NCBI RefSeq assembly: GCF_027620315.1
Contig: NZ_JAPNNL010000017.1
Location: 1 to 64,000 of the forward strand
DNA length: 64,000 bases
From: Nonomuraea corallina
GTDB lineage: Bacteria > Actinomycetota > Actinomycetes > Streptosporangiales > Streptosporangiaceae
Direction: 5' to 3'
Both the position numbers and the translations under genes were made by a program. Shown one piece after another: positions 19,408 through 27,633 of the stretch; position 1 is the first letter of the stretch, and each line of letters opens with the position of its first letter. The notes beneath the pieces were generated by a model. The model had not been told where the DNA came from. It did no database searches and worked only from the letters and a program-made list of their open reading frames with translations.

Positions 19408-20060
19408 GCCTCTGGGGCCTTCCATCCGTTGGCCTTGGCGACCTTGAGCCCTTCGAGCGAGGCGCCGGCGGCCGAGGGGCCTTCACCGGCCAGGTCGTCG
19501 GGCAGCCCGGCCAGCACGCGCGAGGCCTCCTTGAACGTGCACAGGCGCTTCGGCCCGCGGGTCGGCCGCACGTCCTTGCCGTCGCGCAGGTCGTCGACGA
19601 GCTGCTTGGCCGACTCGGGCGTCTGGTTGTCGAAGAACTCCCAGTTGACCATCATGACCGGGGCGAAGTCGCAGGCCGCGTTGCACTCCAGGCGCTCCAG
19701 CGAGACCTTCCCGTCAGGGGTGGTCTCGTCGTGGCCGACGCCGGTGTGCTGCGACAGCTCCTCCCAGATCTCGTCGCCGCCCATGACCGCGCACAGCGCG
19801 TTGATGCACACGCCGACGTGGTAGTCGCCGGCGGGCTTGCGCTTGTACATCGTGTAGAACGTCGACACGCCGACGACCTCGGCCTTGCTGAGGCCGAGCA
19901 TCTCCGCGCAGAACTCGTGGCCGTCGTCGGAGACGTAGCCGTCCTCCGACTGCACGAGGTGGAGCAGCGGCAGCAGGGCCGAGCGCGACTTCGGGTAGCG
20001 GCCGATGATCTCCTTGGCGTCCCTTTCCAGACGCTCCCGGACTTCCGGTGCGTAGCTCAC
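19404..20060 (-). CDS. nuoE: NADH-quinone oxidoreductase subunit E
   Basis: Thioredoxin-fold subunit that holds the N1a [2Fe-2S] cluster. The cluster cysteines are in [14 protein letters not shown] and [13 protein letters not shown]. The GTG start at 20060 has GGGAGGTG upstream and overlaps the nuoD stop (GTGA). It has 218 residues including an actinobacterial C-terminal tail rich in Ala/Gly. Confidence 0.96.
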   Translation of the reverse strand: MSYAPEVRERLERDAKEIIGRYPKSRSALLPLLHLVQSEDGYVSDDGHEFCAEMLGLSKAEVVGVSTFYTMYKRKPAGDYHVGVCINALCAVMGGDEIWEELSQHTGVGHDETTPDGKVSLERLECNAACDFAPVMMVNWEFFDNQTPESAKQLVDDLRDGKDVRPTRGPKRLCTFKEASRVLAGLPDDLAGEGPSAAGASLEGLKVAKANGWKAPEA

Positions 20061-21382
20061 CGGTCCACACCTCCCATGACGGGGTCGATAGATGCCACCG
20101 CGGCGATCACGTCGGCGACCTGCCCGCCCTCCGCCATGGCGGGGACGGCCTGCAGGTTGTTGAAGGACGGCTCGCGGAAGTGGACGCGGTAGGGGCGGGT
20201 GCCGCCGTCGCTGACGACGACCGCGCCGAGCTCGCCCTTGGGCGACTCGATCGGCGCGTACGCCTGCCCGGCCGGCACCCGGAAGCCCTCGGTCACCAGC
20301 TTGAAGTGGTGGATGAGGGCCTCCATGGAGCTGCCCATGATGTGCGCGATGTGGTCGGGGGAGTTGCCGAGCCCGTCGGGGCCGAGCGCGAGCTGCGCCG
20401 GCCAGCCGATCTTCTTGTCCTCGATCATCACCGGGTCGCCCTTGAGCGGACCGGCGATGCGGTCCAGGGCCTGCTCGATGATCTTGAGGGACTCCTCCAT
20501 CTCCTTCATGCGGACCAGGTAGCGGGAGTAGACGTCGCAGCCCCGCTCGACCGCGACGTCGAACTCGTACGTCTCGTAGCCGCAGTAGGGCTGCGACTTG
20601 CGCAGGTCCCACGGCAGGCCGGCGGCCCGCAGGATCGGCCCGGTGACGCCGAGCGCCATGCAGCCGGTCACGTCGAGGTAGGCCACGTCGCGCGTGCGGC
20701 GGACGTACACAGGGTTCTCGTCGAGGAGCTTGCGGATGCCGTGGATCCGCTTGGGCATCTCCTTGAGGAACTCGCCGACCTTGTCGACCGCGCCCGCGGG
20801 CAGGTCGACGCTCACGCCGCCGGGCCGCACGTAGGCGTGGTTCATGCGCAGGCCGGTGATGTACTCGAACAGGTCCATGACCATCTCGCGGTCACGGTAG
20901 CCGAACAGGAACGGCGTGGTGGCGCCCAGCTCCATGCCGAACGTGCCCATCGCGACCAGGTGGGAGGAGATCCGGTTGAGCTCCATCATCATCACGCGGA
21001 TCGCCTGGGCCCGGTCGGGCACCCGGTCCTCGATGCCCAGCAGCTTCTCGACGCTCAGGCAGTAGGCCGTCTCGTTGAAGATCGGCGACAGGTAGTCCAT
21101 GCGAGTGACGAACGTGGTCCCCTGGGTCCACGTGCGGTACTCCATGTTCTTCTCGATGCCGGTGTGGAGGTAGCCGATGACGCTGCGCGCCTCGGTGACC
21201 GTCTCACCGTCGAGGGTGAGGACCAGACGGAGCACGCCGTGGGTCGACGGGTGCTGCGGGCCCATGTTGACGACCAGGCGCTCGTCGTCGCCCTCGCGGA
21301 CGCCGGTGACGACCTCGTCCCAGTCGCCGCCGGTGACCGAGTAGACCTTGCCTTCTGTCGCCTCGTCATAAGCGGTGCTCAT
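20057..21382 (-). CDS. nuoD: NADH-quinone oxidoreductase subunit D
   Basis: 49-kDa-type subunit that forms the quinone-reduction site with Nuo[16 protein letters not shown] contains the conserved quinone-site His; [12 protein letters not shown] and the C-terminal [10 protein letters not shown] block are present. The ATG at 21382 has AGGAGGAG just upstream; the frame reaching 21667 is a nuoC shadow. 441 residues. Confidence 0.97.
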   Translation of the reverse strand: MSTAYDEATEGKVYSVTGGDWDEVVTGVREGDDERLVVNMGPQHPSTHGVLRLVLTLDGETVTEARSVIGYLHTGIEKNMEYRTWTQGTTFVTRMDYLSPIFNETAYCLSVEKLLGIEDRVPDRAQAIRVMMMELNRISSHLVAMGTFGMELGATTPFLFGYRDREMVMDLFEYITGLRMNHAYVRPGGVSVDLPAGAVDKVGEFLKEMPKRIHGIRKLLDENPVYVRRTRDVAYLDVTGCMALGVTGPILRAAGLPWDLRKSQPYCGYETYEFDVAVERGCDVYSRYLVRMKEMEESLKIIEQALDRIAGPLKGDPVMIEDKKIGWPAQLALGPDGLGNSPDHIAHIMGSSMEALIHHFKLVTEGFRVPAGQAYAPIESPKGELGAVVVSDGGTRPYRVHFREPSFNNLQAVPAMAEGGQVADVIAAVASIDPVMGGVDR

Positions 21383-22083
21383 GAGTAGCTCCTCCTGTGA
21401 TCCGGCGAGGGGATCGTCGCGCCGCGGTACTCGACCGGGATGCCGCCCAGCGGGTAGTCCTTGCGCTGCGGGTGGCCGTCCCAGTCGTCGGGCATCATGA
21501 TGCGGGTCAGCGCGGGGTGACCGTCGTAGACGATGCCGAAGAAGTCGTACGCCTCGCGCTCGTGCCAGTCGTGCGCCGGGTAGACGCCGACGGTCGACGG
21601 GATGTGCGGGTCGGCGTCGGGGCAGCTCGTCTCGACGCGCACCCGGCGGTTGTAGGTCAGGGAGCACAGGTGGATGAGCGAGTGCAGCTCCTCGCCCTCC
21701 AGGTGCGGGTAGTGCACGCCGCTGACGCCGAGCGACAGCTCGAAGCGGAGCGCCGGGTCGTCGCGGAGCTTCTGGCAGACCTCGACCAGCCGCTCCCGCT
21801 TGACGTGCAGGGTCAGCTCGCCGCGGTCGACGACCACGCGCTCGACGGCGTCGTCCATGGCGAGGGCGTCGACGATCTCGTCGAAGTAGCCGCCGTACGG
21901 GCGCGGCGTGGAGAGCTGCGGCGGACGGCGGACGACCAGCCCGCCGAAGCCGGAGGTGTCGCCGGAGTCGTGCGTCCCGAACATGCCGTGCCTGATCACC
22001 GGCGCCTCGACCGGCTGCGGCGTCCGCGCCTCCTCGGGCACGTCGGCGTCGGGGACCTCGGGAAGGTTGTCGGGCGAGGTCAC
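21379..22083 (-). CDS. nuoC: NADH-quinone oxidoreductase subunit C
   Basis: Peripheral-arm 30-kDa-type subunit. The signature [20 protein letters not shown] is present near the C-terminus, followed by RKDYPLGG. The GTG at 22083 ([10 protein letters not shown]) overlaps the nuoB stop as GTGA. The N-terminal ~60 residues are Pro/Glu-rich and variable, as usual in this phylum. Separate nuoC and nuoD, not fused as in enterobacteria. Confidence 0.96.
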   Translation of the reverse strand: MTSPDNLPEVPDADVPEEARTPQPVEAPVIRHGMFGTHDSGDTSGFGGLVVRRPPQLSTPRPYGGYFDEIVDALAMDDAVERVVVDRGELTLHVKRERLVEVCQKLRDDPALRFELSLGVSGVHYPHLEGEELHSLIHLCSLTYNRRVRVETSCPDADPHIPSTVGVYPAHDWHEREAYDFFGIVYDGHPALTRIMMPDDWDGHPQRKDYPLGGIPVEYRGATIPSPDHRRSYS

Positions 22084-22631
22084 TTGGTCGCCCCCTGGTC
22101 GATCAGCGGCAGCGTACGCAGCGCCCGCAGTTCGAGCTCGTCGATCTGCTTCGCGCGGTGCGCGCCGAACTTCATGTTCTGGATCTTGTCGTGCAGCTTG
22201 ACGATCGCGTCGATGAGCATCTCCGGGCGCGGCGGGCAGCCGGGCAGGTAGATGTCGACCGGCACGACGTGGTCGACGCCCTGGACGATCGCGTAGTTGT
22301 TGAACATGCCGCCGCTGGAGGCGCACACGCCCATCGCGATGACCCACTTGGGCTCGGCCATCTGGTCGTAGATCTGGCGCAGCACCGGCGCCATCTTCTG
22401 CGACACCCGGCCGGCGACGATCATCAGGTCGGCCTGCCGGGGAGACGCCGAAGCGCGCTCCATGCCGAAGCGCGCGAGGTCGTAGTGGGAGGCGCCGGTG
22501 GCCATCAGCTCGATGGCGCAGCAGGCGAGGCCGAACGTGGCCGGCCACACCGAGTTCTTACGGGCCCAGCCGGCGGCCTGCTCGACCGTGCTGAGGATGA
22601 ACCCGCTGGGGAGTTTCTCTTCGAGTCCCAT
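22080..22631 (-). CDS. nuoB: NADH-quinone oxidoreductase subunit B
   Basis: Carries cluster N2, the last iron-sulfur cluster before the quinone. [12 protein letters not shown] has the adjacent cysteines; further ligands are in GVCASSGG and [10 protein letters not shown]. 183 residues. It begins 1 bp after nuoA ends. Confidence 0.97.
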   Translation of the reverse strand: MGLEEKLPSGFILSTVEQAAGWARKNSVWPATFGLACCAIELMATGASHYDLARFGMERASASPRQADLMIVAGRVSQKMAPVLRQIYDQMAEPKWVIAMGVCASSGGMFNNYAIVQGVDHVVPVDIYLPGCPPRPEMLIDAIVKLHDKIQNMKFGAHRAKQIDELELRALRTLPLIDQGATK

Positions 22632-22632
22632 G

Positions 22633-23028
22633 TCAGTCCCACTCCAGACCCTTGCGGCGCCATACGTACGCGTAGGCGACCAGGACGGTGACGATGAACA
22701 GCAGCATCTCCACGAGCGCGAACACGCCCAGGCCCGAGGCGATCACCTGTCCGGCGTCGTTGGTGAGCGGCGCGAAGGAGACCGCCCACGGGTAGAGGAA
22801 AATGATCTCGATGTCGAAGACGATGAAGAGCATCGCCGTGACCATGTATTTCAGCGGGAACCGTCCGCCACCGACTGGCTGGGGCGTCGGCTCGATGCCG
22901 CATTCGTACGCGTCGAGCTTGGCGCGGTTCCAGCGCTTGGGACCGGTGAAGGGAGCGATGGCGACCGAGAAGATCGCGAAGCCCCCCGCGAGAACGGCGA
23001 GCACCAGGATGGGCACGTACAGGTCCAT
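22633..23028 (-). CDS. nuoA: NADH-quinone oxidoreductase subunit A
   Basis: Small membrane subunit with three helices; [15 protein letters not shown] holds the conserved quinone-channel loop cysteine and [13 protein letters not shown] is the family signature. 131 residues. It starts 76 bp after menJ ends on the same strand; I see no strong promoter in that gap, so it may be read from upstream of menJ. Confidence 0.97.
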   Translation of the reverse strand: MDLYVPILVLAVLAGGFAIFSVAIAPFTGPKRWNRAKLDAYECGIEPTPQPVGGGRFPLKYMVTAMLFIVFDIEIIFLYPWAVSFAPLTNDAGQVIASGLGVFALVEMLLFIVTVLVAYAYVWRRKGLEWD

Positions 23029-23104
23029 CGCTACGCCTCCTCTTGCGCCGCCGCGCTCCCGGGCGCGTGGCGAGATCTATGGGTTTGCCGGGTGATGGTG
23101 GGAA

Positions 23105-24361
23105 TCATGCTCGTGGCGCGACCTTCGAGAGTGCGTTGATGATGGTGTCTGACGCATCGCCTCGCCGGTCGGTGAGATTACCAAGGAGTTTGAGCGCGAA
23201 GCGCATCAGCCTGGGGTGGGGAAGTCCGTGCCTGGTGGCGAAGCTCATCACGCCCGGCTTCCCGATCGCCTCGACGAACACCCTGCCCAGGGTGAAGTAG
23301 CCGCCGTAGGCGTCCTTCAGCACGCGCGGATAGTCGCGCAGGGCGCGTTCGCGCTGGGCGGCGGTGGTGCGGGGGGAGAGCGCCCTGGCGATCACCTCGG
23401 CGGCGATCTCGCCGGTCTCCATCGCGTAGGCGATGCCCTCGCCGTTGAACGGGTTGATCGCGCCGCCGGAGTCGCCGACCAGGACGAGGCCGCGGGTGTA
23501 GTGAGGCTGCCGGTTGAAGGCCATGGGGAGGGCGGCGCCGCGGATCGGGGCCGTCATGTTGTCCTCGGTGAAGCCCCACTCGGCGGGCATGGCCCGGCAC
23601 CACCGCTTGAGCAGCTCGCGGTAGTCGATGTTGCCGAAGTGGGCGCTGGTGTTGAGCAGCCCCAGGCCGACGTTGGCGGTGCCGTCGCCGACGCCGAACA
23701 CCCAGCCGTAGCCGGGCAGCAGCGTCTCCTCGTCCCACAGCTCCAGCCAGGTCTCGAGGTAGTCGTCGTCGTGGCGAGGGCTCTCGAAGTAGGTGCGCAC
23801 CGCCACGCCCATCGGGCGGTCCTCGCGCTTGTGAAGCCCCATGCCGAGGGCCAGGCGGGTGCTGTTGCCGTCGGCGGCCACCACCAGGCGGGCGCGGTGG
23901 ACCGTGCCGTCCTTGGTGGTCACGCCGGTGACGTGGCCGCTGCGGTCGTCGAGGACCGGGCCCGTGACGGTGACGCCCTCCATCAGGCGCGCGCCGGCCT
24001 TGACCGCGTGGGCGGCGAGGATCTGGTCGAAGTCCTGGCGGGTGCGGACGAGACCGAAGTCGGGGAAGCGCTCCAGCCGGGGCCAGTCGAGCTCGAACCG
24101 CAGGCCGCCGCCGACCACGCGCAGGCCCTTGTTGCGCACCCAGCCGGGGGTGTCGACGTCGACGCCCATGTTGAGCAGCTGCTTCACGGCGCGCGGGGTC
24201 AGGCCGTCGCCGCACACCTTCTCCCTGGGGAACCGGGTCTTCTCCAGCACGAGGACGTCGAGCCCGGCCCTGGCGAGATAGAAGGCGGTCGCGGAACCGG
24301 CGGGACCGGCGCCGACGACGATGACGTCGGCGTCAGCCTTGCGGGCTGCTGGCACGGTCAC
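23105..24361 (-). CDS. menJ: Geranylgeranyl reductase family protein, probable menaquinone reductase MenJ
   Basis: FAD-dependent reductase, predicted to saturate one isoprene unit of the menaquinone side chain. The N-terminal FAD site is VIVVGAGPAGSATAFYLARAG; CGDGLTPRAV and VLVGDSGGAINPFNGEGIAY are the other family blocks. 418 residues with a GTG start at 24361. Position right before nuoA and after menG fits a role in the quinone that complex I uses. A perfect Rex operator lies 44 bp upstream of the start. The exact substrate is inferred from family and context. Confidence 0.88.
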   Translation of the reverse strand: MTVPAARKADADVIVVGAGPAGSATAFYLARAGLDVLVLEKTRFPREKVCGDGLTPRAVKQLLNMGVDVDTPGWVRNKGLRVVGGGLRFELDWPRLERFPDFGLVRTRQDFDQILAAHAVKAGARLMEGVTVTGPVLDDRSGHVTGVTTKDGTVHRARLVVAADGNSTRLALGMGLHKREDRPMGVAVRTYFESPRHDDDYLETWLELWDEETLLPGYGWVFGVGDGTANVGLGLLNTSAHFGNIDYRELLKRWCRAMPAEWGFTEDNMTAPIRGAALPMAFNRQPHYTRGLVLVGDSGGAINPFNGEGIAYAMETGEIAAEVIARALSPRTTAAQRERALRDYPRVLKDAYGGYFTLGRVFVEAIGKPGVMSFATRHGLPHPRLMRFALKLLGNLTDRRGDASDTIINALSKVAPRA

Positions 24362-24404
24362 GGGCCTGGTCCTGTCCTACACGGGGTGTTTTCCGAGGTG
24401 GTCC

Positions 24405-24424
24405 TTTGTGAACCTCTTCACAAA
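24405..24424. promoter_or_regulatory. Rex operator (perfect palindrome) before menJ-nuo
   Basis: TTTGTGAA and TTCACAAA flank CCTC, matching the Streptomyces Rex operator pattern TTGTGAA-N4-TTCACAA without a mismatch. Rex is encoded in this window at 43670-44347. It lies in the 146-bp gap between menG and menJ, so it most likely controls menJ and the nuo operon according to NADH/NAD+ ratio. Confidence 0.85.
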
Positions 24425-24507
24425 CTTTCCGGCCCGTCAGTCTAACCCTTTTCCAGGACATAGTGGCAGCCGGGGGGCCGTCATGCCCCAGTAGATCATG
24501 CCCGCGG

Positions 24508-25236
24508 TCACTCTTTCGAGACGGGCGGCTTGAAGCCCCGGTGAACGGCCACGATGCCGCAGGTCAGGTTGCGCCAGGCGACGCGCTGCCAGCCGGCATC
24601 TTGAATCGTACGCGCCAGCGTCCGCTGGTCGGGCCAGTCCCTGATCGACTCCGCGAGATACTCGTACGAGTCGTCGTTGGAGCCGAAGACCCGGGCGACC
24701 TTCGGCAGCAGCCGCATCAGATACTCGCGATAGACGCGGTCCAGCGAAGGCGCGGTCACGTGGGAGAACTCCAGGACCACCAGCCGCCCGCCGGGCCTGG
24801 TCACCCTGAGCATCTCGCGCAGCGCCTGCCCGGTGTCGTGCACGTTGCGCAGCGCGACCGAGATCGTCACCGCGTCGAAAACGCCGTCGGCGAAGGGCAG
24901 CCGCAGCGCGTCGCCCGCGATGAACGGGATGCCGCCGCCCGTCAGCCCGTTGCCGCCGCGGCGGCGCACCCCCACCTGGAGCATGCCGAGCGAGAAGTCG
25001 GAGGCGATCGCCCGCGCGCCCAGCTCGGTGAAGGACTCGGTGGACGTGCCGGTGCCGGCCCCGAGGTCGAGGACGAGCTCGCCGGGACCCGCGTCGACGG
25101 CGCGGGCCACGGCCTTGCGCCACAGTCTGACCTGCCCGAGGGAGATCACGTCGTTGACCAGGTCGTAGCGCCGGGCGGTGCGGTCGAACATCGCCGCGAC
25201 CTCGTCCGGCTTCTTGTCAAGCTGCGCGCGCGTCAT
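24508..25236 (-). CDS. menG: Demethylmenaquinone methyltransferase MenG (UbiE family)
   Basis: Methylates demethylmenaquinone with S-adenosylmethionine, the last ring step of menaquinone synthesis. SAM site [14 protein letters not shown] near residues 54-67; the UbiE signatures [17 protein letters not shown] and [20 protein letters not shown] are present. 242 residues. Same strand and just upstream of menJ-nuo, with the Rex operator in the gap. Confidence 0.95.
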   Translation of the reverse strand: MTRAQLDKKPDEVAAMFDRTARRYDLVNDVISLGQVRLWRKAVARAVDAGPGELVLDLGAGTGTSTESFTELGARAIASDFSLGMLQVGVRRRGGNGLTGGGIPFIAGDALRLPFADGVFDAVTISVALRNVHDTGQALREMLRVTRPGGRLVVLEFSHVTAPSLDRVYREYLMRLLPKVARVFGSNDDSYEYLAESIRDWPDQRTLARTIQDAGWQRVAWRNLTCGIVAVHRGFKPPVSKE

Positions 25237-25293
25237 GTCCCCAAGCCTAGGGCCATCCCGACAAGTGACGGAAAGTAGCCGCGAGACTACCTA

Positions 25294-26520
25294 ATGTCTG
25301 CTATGAATTGTCGAATGCTTGCCCGAGTCGCCCTGGCGGCGATCATCGCCTCGGCCCCCACCGCGCATTCCGGCGTGGTCTCGGCCGACCCTGTCGACAG
25401 CACCCCTCACGTACTGGACGGCATCGTCAACGCCATCACCGTGATCGGCGACACCGTCGTCGTCGGCGGCTCCTTCAGCGAGGTGGCCGACGCTTCCAGG
25501 ACCGTCAGGTACGCCCGCGCCAACCTGTTCGCCTACGAACTCAAGACCGGCCGGGTGCTGACCCGCTTCTCCCCCGACGTCCGCGGAACGGTCCACAGCC
25601 TCGCTCCCGGCCCGGACGCCACGGTCTACGTCGGCGGCGACTTCTCCGCCGTCGGCTTCACCCCGGCCCGCGCCCTGGCCCGCGTCGAGCTGGCCACCGG
25701 ACAGGCCGTGCGCTCCTTCTCGCCCGGCGTGTCCGGCGGCGCCGTCGCCACGCTCGCCCGCAGGGGCTCCCACCTCTACGTGGGCGGCGACTTCACCAGC
25801 CCGCGCGTCGCCCTGGCCCGGCTCGACGCGGTCACCGGCGCGGCGGACGCCGACTTCCGCGTCGTCCCCGCCAGGCCGCTCACCCGGAAGGTGCGGGTGC
25901 ACGCGCTCGCCGTGGCCGGCGACCGGCTCGTGCTCGACGGCAGCTTCACCACCCTCAACGGCCGCTCCCGGCCGCAGGTCGGCGTCGTGGACGTGAGCCG
26001 CCCGGTCGCCGCCGTCGCCCCCTGGCGCACCGGCGTCTACGCGGCCGAGTGCAAGGACGTGTTCCCCTCGTACGTGCGAGGGCTCGACATCTCGCCGGAC
26101 GGCCGCTACTTCGTGGTGGTGACCACCGGCGGGCCGCGCCGCGGCATGTGCGACACCGCCGCCCGGTTCGAGACGTACGCGAGCGGCGAGGACATCGAGC
26201 CCACCTGGGTCAACCACACCGGCGGCGACTCGCTCTACTCGGTCGCGGTCACCGGCGCCGCCGTGTACGTGGGCGGTCACCTGCGCTGGCTGCACAATCC
26301 GCGAGGCCGCGACTCCGCTGGTCCGGGGGCCGTGGCGCGCGAGGGCATCGCGGCCATTCATCCGCGTACGGGAAAGGCCCTGAGTTGGAATCCGGGACGG
26401 GAGCGCGGCATCGGCGTGAAGGCGTTTTTCACGCATAGCAGCGGACTACTTGTCGGTAGTGACACAACGAGACTCGGGCGGGAGTACCATGCCCGGATTG
26501 GCATGTTCCCGCTGCCCTAG
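25294..26520 (+). CDS. Secreted beta-propeller protein with repeated VGGxF motifs
   Basis: Begins with an export signal (positive N-terminus, LARVALAAIIASAPTA, likely cleavage near residue 30). The mature part has at least five repeats ending VVVGGSF, VYVGGDF, LYVGGDF, LVLDGSF and VYVGGHL, about 45-60 residues apart, as in the DUF5122-type beta-propellers. The protein is 408 residues with no membrane anchor at its end, so it is probably released or wall-associated. Ligand or activity unknown. It is divergent from menG and its end overlaps the convergent DUF4229 gene by four bases. Confidence 0.8.
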   Translation: MSAMNCRMLARVALAAIIASAPTAHSGVVSADPVDSTPHVLDGIVNAITVIGDTVVVGGSFSEVADASRTVRYARANLFAYELKTGRVLTRFSPDVRGTVHSLAPGPDATVYVGGDFSAVGFTPARALARVELATGQAVRSFSPGVSGGAVATLARRGSHLYVGGDFTSPRVALARLDAVTGAADADFRVVPARPLTRKVRVHALAVAGDRLVLDGSFTTLNGRSRPQVGVVDVSRPVAAVAPWRTGVYAAECKDVFPSYVRGLDISPDGRYFVVVTTGGPRRGMCDTAARFETYASGEDIEPTWVNHTGGDSLYSVAVTGAAVYVGGHLRWLHNPRGRDSAGPGAVAREGIAAIHPRTGKALSWNPGRERGIGVKAFFTHSSGLLVGSDTTRLGREYHARIGMFPLP

Positions 26521-26735
26521 TCGTCCTGCGGCTTGGGACGGTCCAGCCTGTCGGTGAGGCGGGCGCTCATCGCGTCCCGCTGCTTGGACAGCAGGACCAA
26601 ACTGGCGAATCCACTGACCAGGAACGCCCCTCCGATCAGCAGCACGGGGTGTTCCAGCCCGGTCAGCCACAACACGCCGAGGGCAATGATGAACAGGCCG
26701 ATCCGCGACGCGGTGTAAACGAGAACGGGATGCAC
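26517..26735 (-). CDS. DUF4229 small membrane protein
   Basis: A 72-residue protein with two membrane helices (LVYTASRIGLFIIALGVLWL and LLIGGAFLVSGFASLVLL) and a charged C-terminus with a conserved-looking KQRDAMSARL. This layout matches the actinobacterial DUF4229 family, often found near menaquinone genes. Function unknown. Confidence 0.75.
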   Translation of the reverse strand: MHPVLVYTASRIGLFIIALGVLWLTGLEHPVLLIGGAFLVSGFASLVLLSKQRDAMSARLTDRLDRPKPQDD

Positions 26736-26810
26736 GAGGTCGAGATTACTCGGCCCGTCGGACCGCTCGCTCTTCGCATCGGGCGCGAGCGCTGCTACTG
26801 TTCCCAGTTA

Positions 26811-26855
26811 GGGTGTTTCGTAAAGAAACACCCACGAGAGCCCCAAAGAGGCTCT
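26811..26855. other. Two adjacent stem-loops in an AT-rich leader between DUF4229 gene and bldC
   Basis: GGGTGTTTC and GAAACACCC form a perfect 9-bp stem around GTAAA (26811-26833); AGAGCC and GGCTCT form a 6-bp stem around seven bases (26837-26855), followed by ATCATATAACAAT. The whole 26736-26992 gap is low in GC. It lies between divergent genes and ahead of bldC, so it may be an RNA leader, a terminator of antisense transcription, or a protein-binding region. Confidence 0.6.
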
Positions 26856-26992
26856 ATCATATAACAATCGGGCAGTCAGCTGATAACAACCCGTGATCTT
26901 TGCACAAAACCACGGATAAATCAGGCTTCGCTCGACACACTGGTTACCTGTCCGCCCGCTGGCAGGAAGCGGGATGCGAGGGGGAGAGATTG

Positions 26993-27214
26993 GTGGAGAG
27001 TAGCAGCGAGCGTCTGCTGACCCCTGGAGAGGTTGCCGCCCTCTTCCGGGTAGACCCAAAGACGGTTACGCGCTGGGCTGCGGCAGGCCGAATCAGCAGT
27101 ATCCGCACCCCCGGAGGGCACCGGCGCTTCCGCGAATCGGAAGTGCACGCCCTCCTCCGAGGCGAGGACGTTCTTACGGCCGACAGGCCGGCAGGTGAGT
27201 CCCCGCGCGTCTGA
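26993..27214 (+). CDS. bldC: BldC-like MerR-type developmental regulator
   Basis: Small DNA-binding protein with one winged helix-turn-helix and no effector domain. LLTPGEVAALFRVDPKTVTR and then IRTPGGHRRFRESEVHALL match Streptomyces BldC closely. BldC delays differentiation in Streptomyces by binding direct repeats cooperatively. I chose the GTG at 26993, with GGGGGAGAG upstream, giving 73 residues as in known BldC; a longer frame from 26900 lacks similarity. The C-terminal ~15 residues are variable. A strong terminator follows at 27227. Confidence 0.88.
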   Translation: MESSSERLLTPGEVAALFRVDPKTVTRWAAAGRISSIRTPGGHRRFRESEVHALLRGEDVLTADRPAGESPRV

Positions 27215-27226
27215 CGTGCCGTCCGG

Positions 27227-27255
27227 TCGGTGATCCTGCCCGTCAGGATCACCGA
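27227..27255 (+). terminator. Strong stem-loop terminator after bldC
   Basis: A perfect 12-bp stem (TCGGTGATCCTG / CAGGATCACCGA) around a 5-base loop begins 12 bp after the bldC stop. There is no U-run, as is usual in high-GC actinomycetes. Confidence 0.8.
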
Positions 27256-27380
27256 GACGGGACCTCCGTCCGCGTGCCCACTGGTCCAACCCGCGGCCGA
27301 GCACGGTGAAAGGCGCCAACCGCCGATCGTGGCTGGCGCCTGCCAGGCTGCCGAGCCCGCTCTCCCCATCTCCCGGGCTC

Positions 27381-27623
27381 TCACGCCTCGTCCTGGTCCG
27401 CCTTGAAAGCCAGGAACTCCCGCTCCAGCGCGTCGTTCTCCTCCACCCAGCGGCGCCGGCGCTCGGCCGCCTCCTCCTCGGTCACCGACTCGGGCAGCCA
27501 CCGGACGTACTCGGGGTCGTCCGGCCCGACCTCCACGTAGCCGTTGCCGATCAGGCGCCGGTCCTCGCTGGCCAGGCTCCGCGGCACCCTGAGGGTGCCG
27601 TCAGCGAGCCGGATGACGTACAT
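27381..27623 (-). CDS. Small acidic protein, partner of the zincin gene (80 aa)
   Basis: Starts 10 bp after the metallopeptidase gene ends, so the two are probably co-transcribed. The N-terminal half (MYVIRLADGTLRVPRSLASE, GYVEVGPDDPEYVRWLP) looks like a small beta domain; the second half is a charged helix, likely coiled coil (TEEEAAERRRRWVEENDALE). No known motif. It could bind or inhibit the peptidase, but that is inference from position only. Confidence 0.65.
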   Translation of the reverse strand: MYVIRLADGTLRVPRSLASEDRRLIGNGYVEVGPDDPEYVRWLPESVTEEEAAERRRRWVEENDALEREFLAFKADQDEA

Positions 27624-27633
27624 GGCCTACCAC

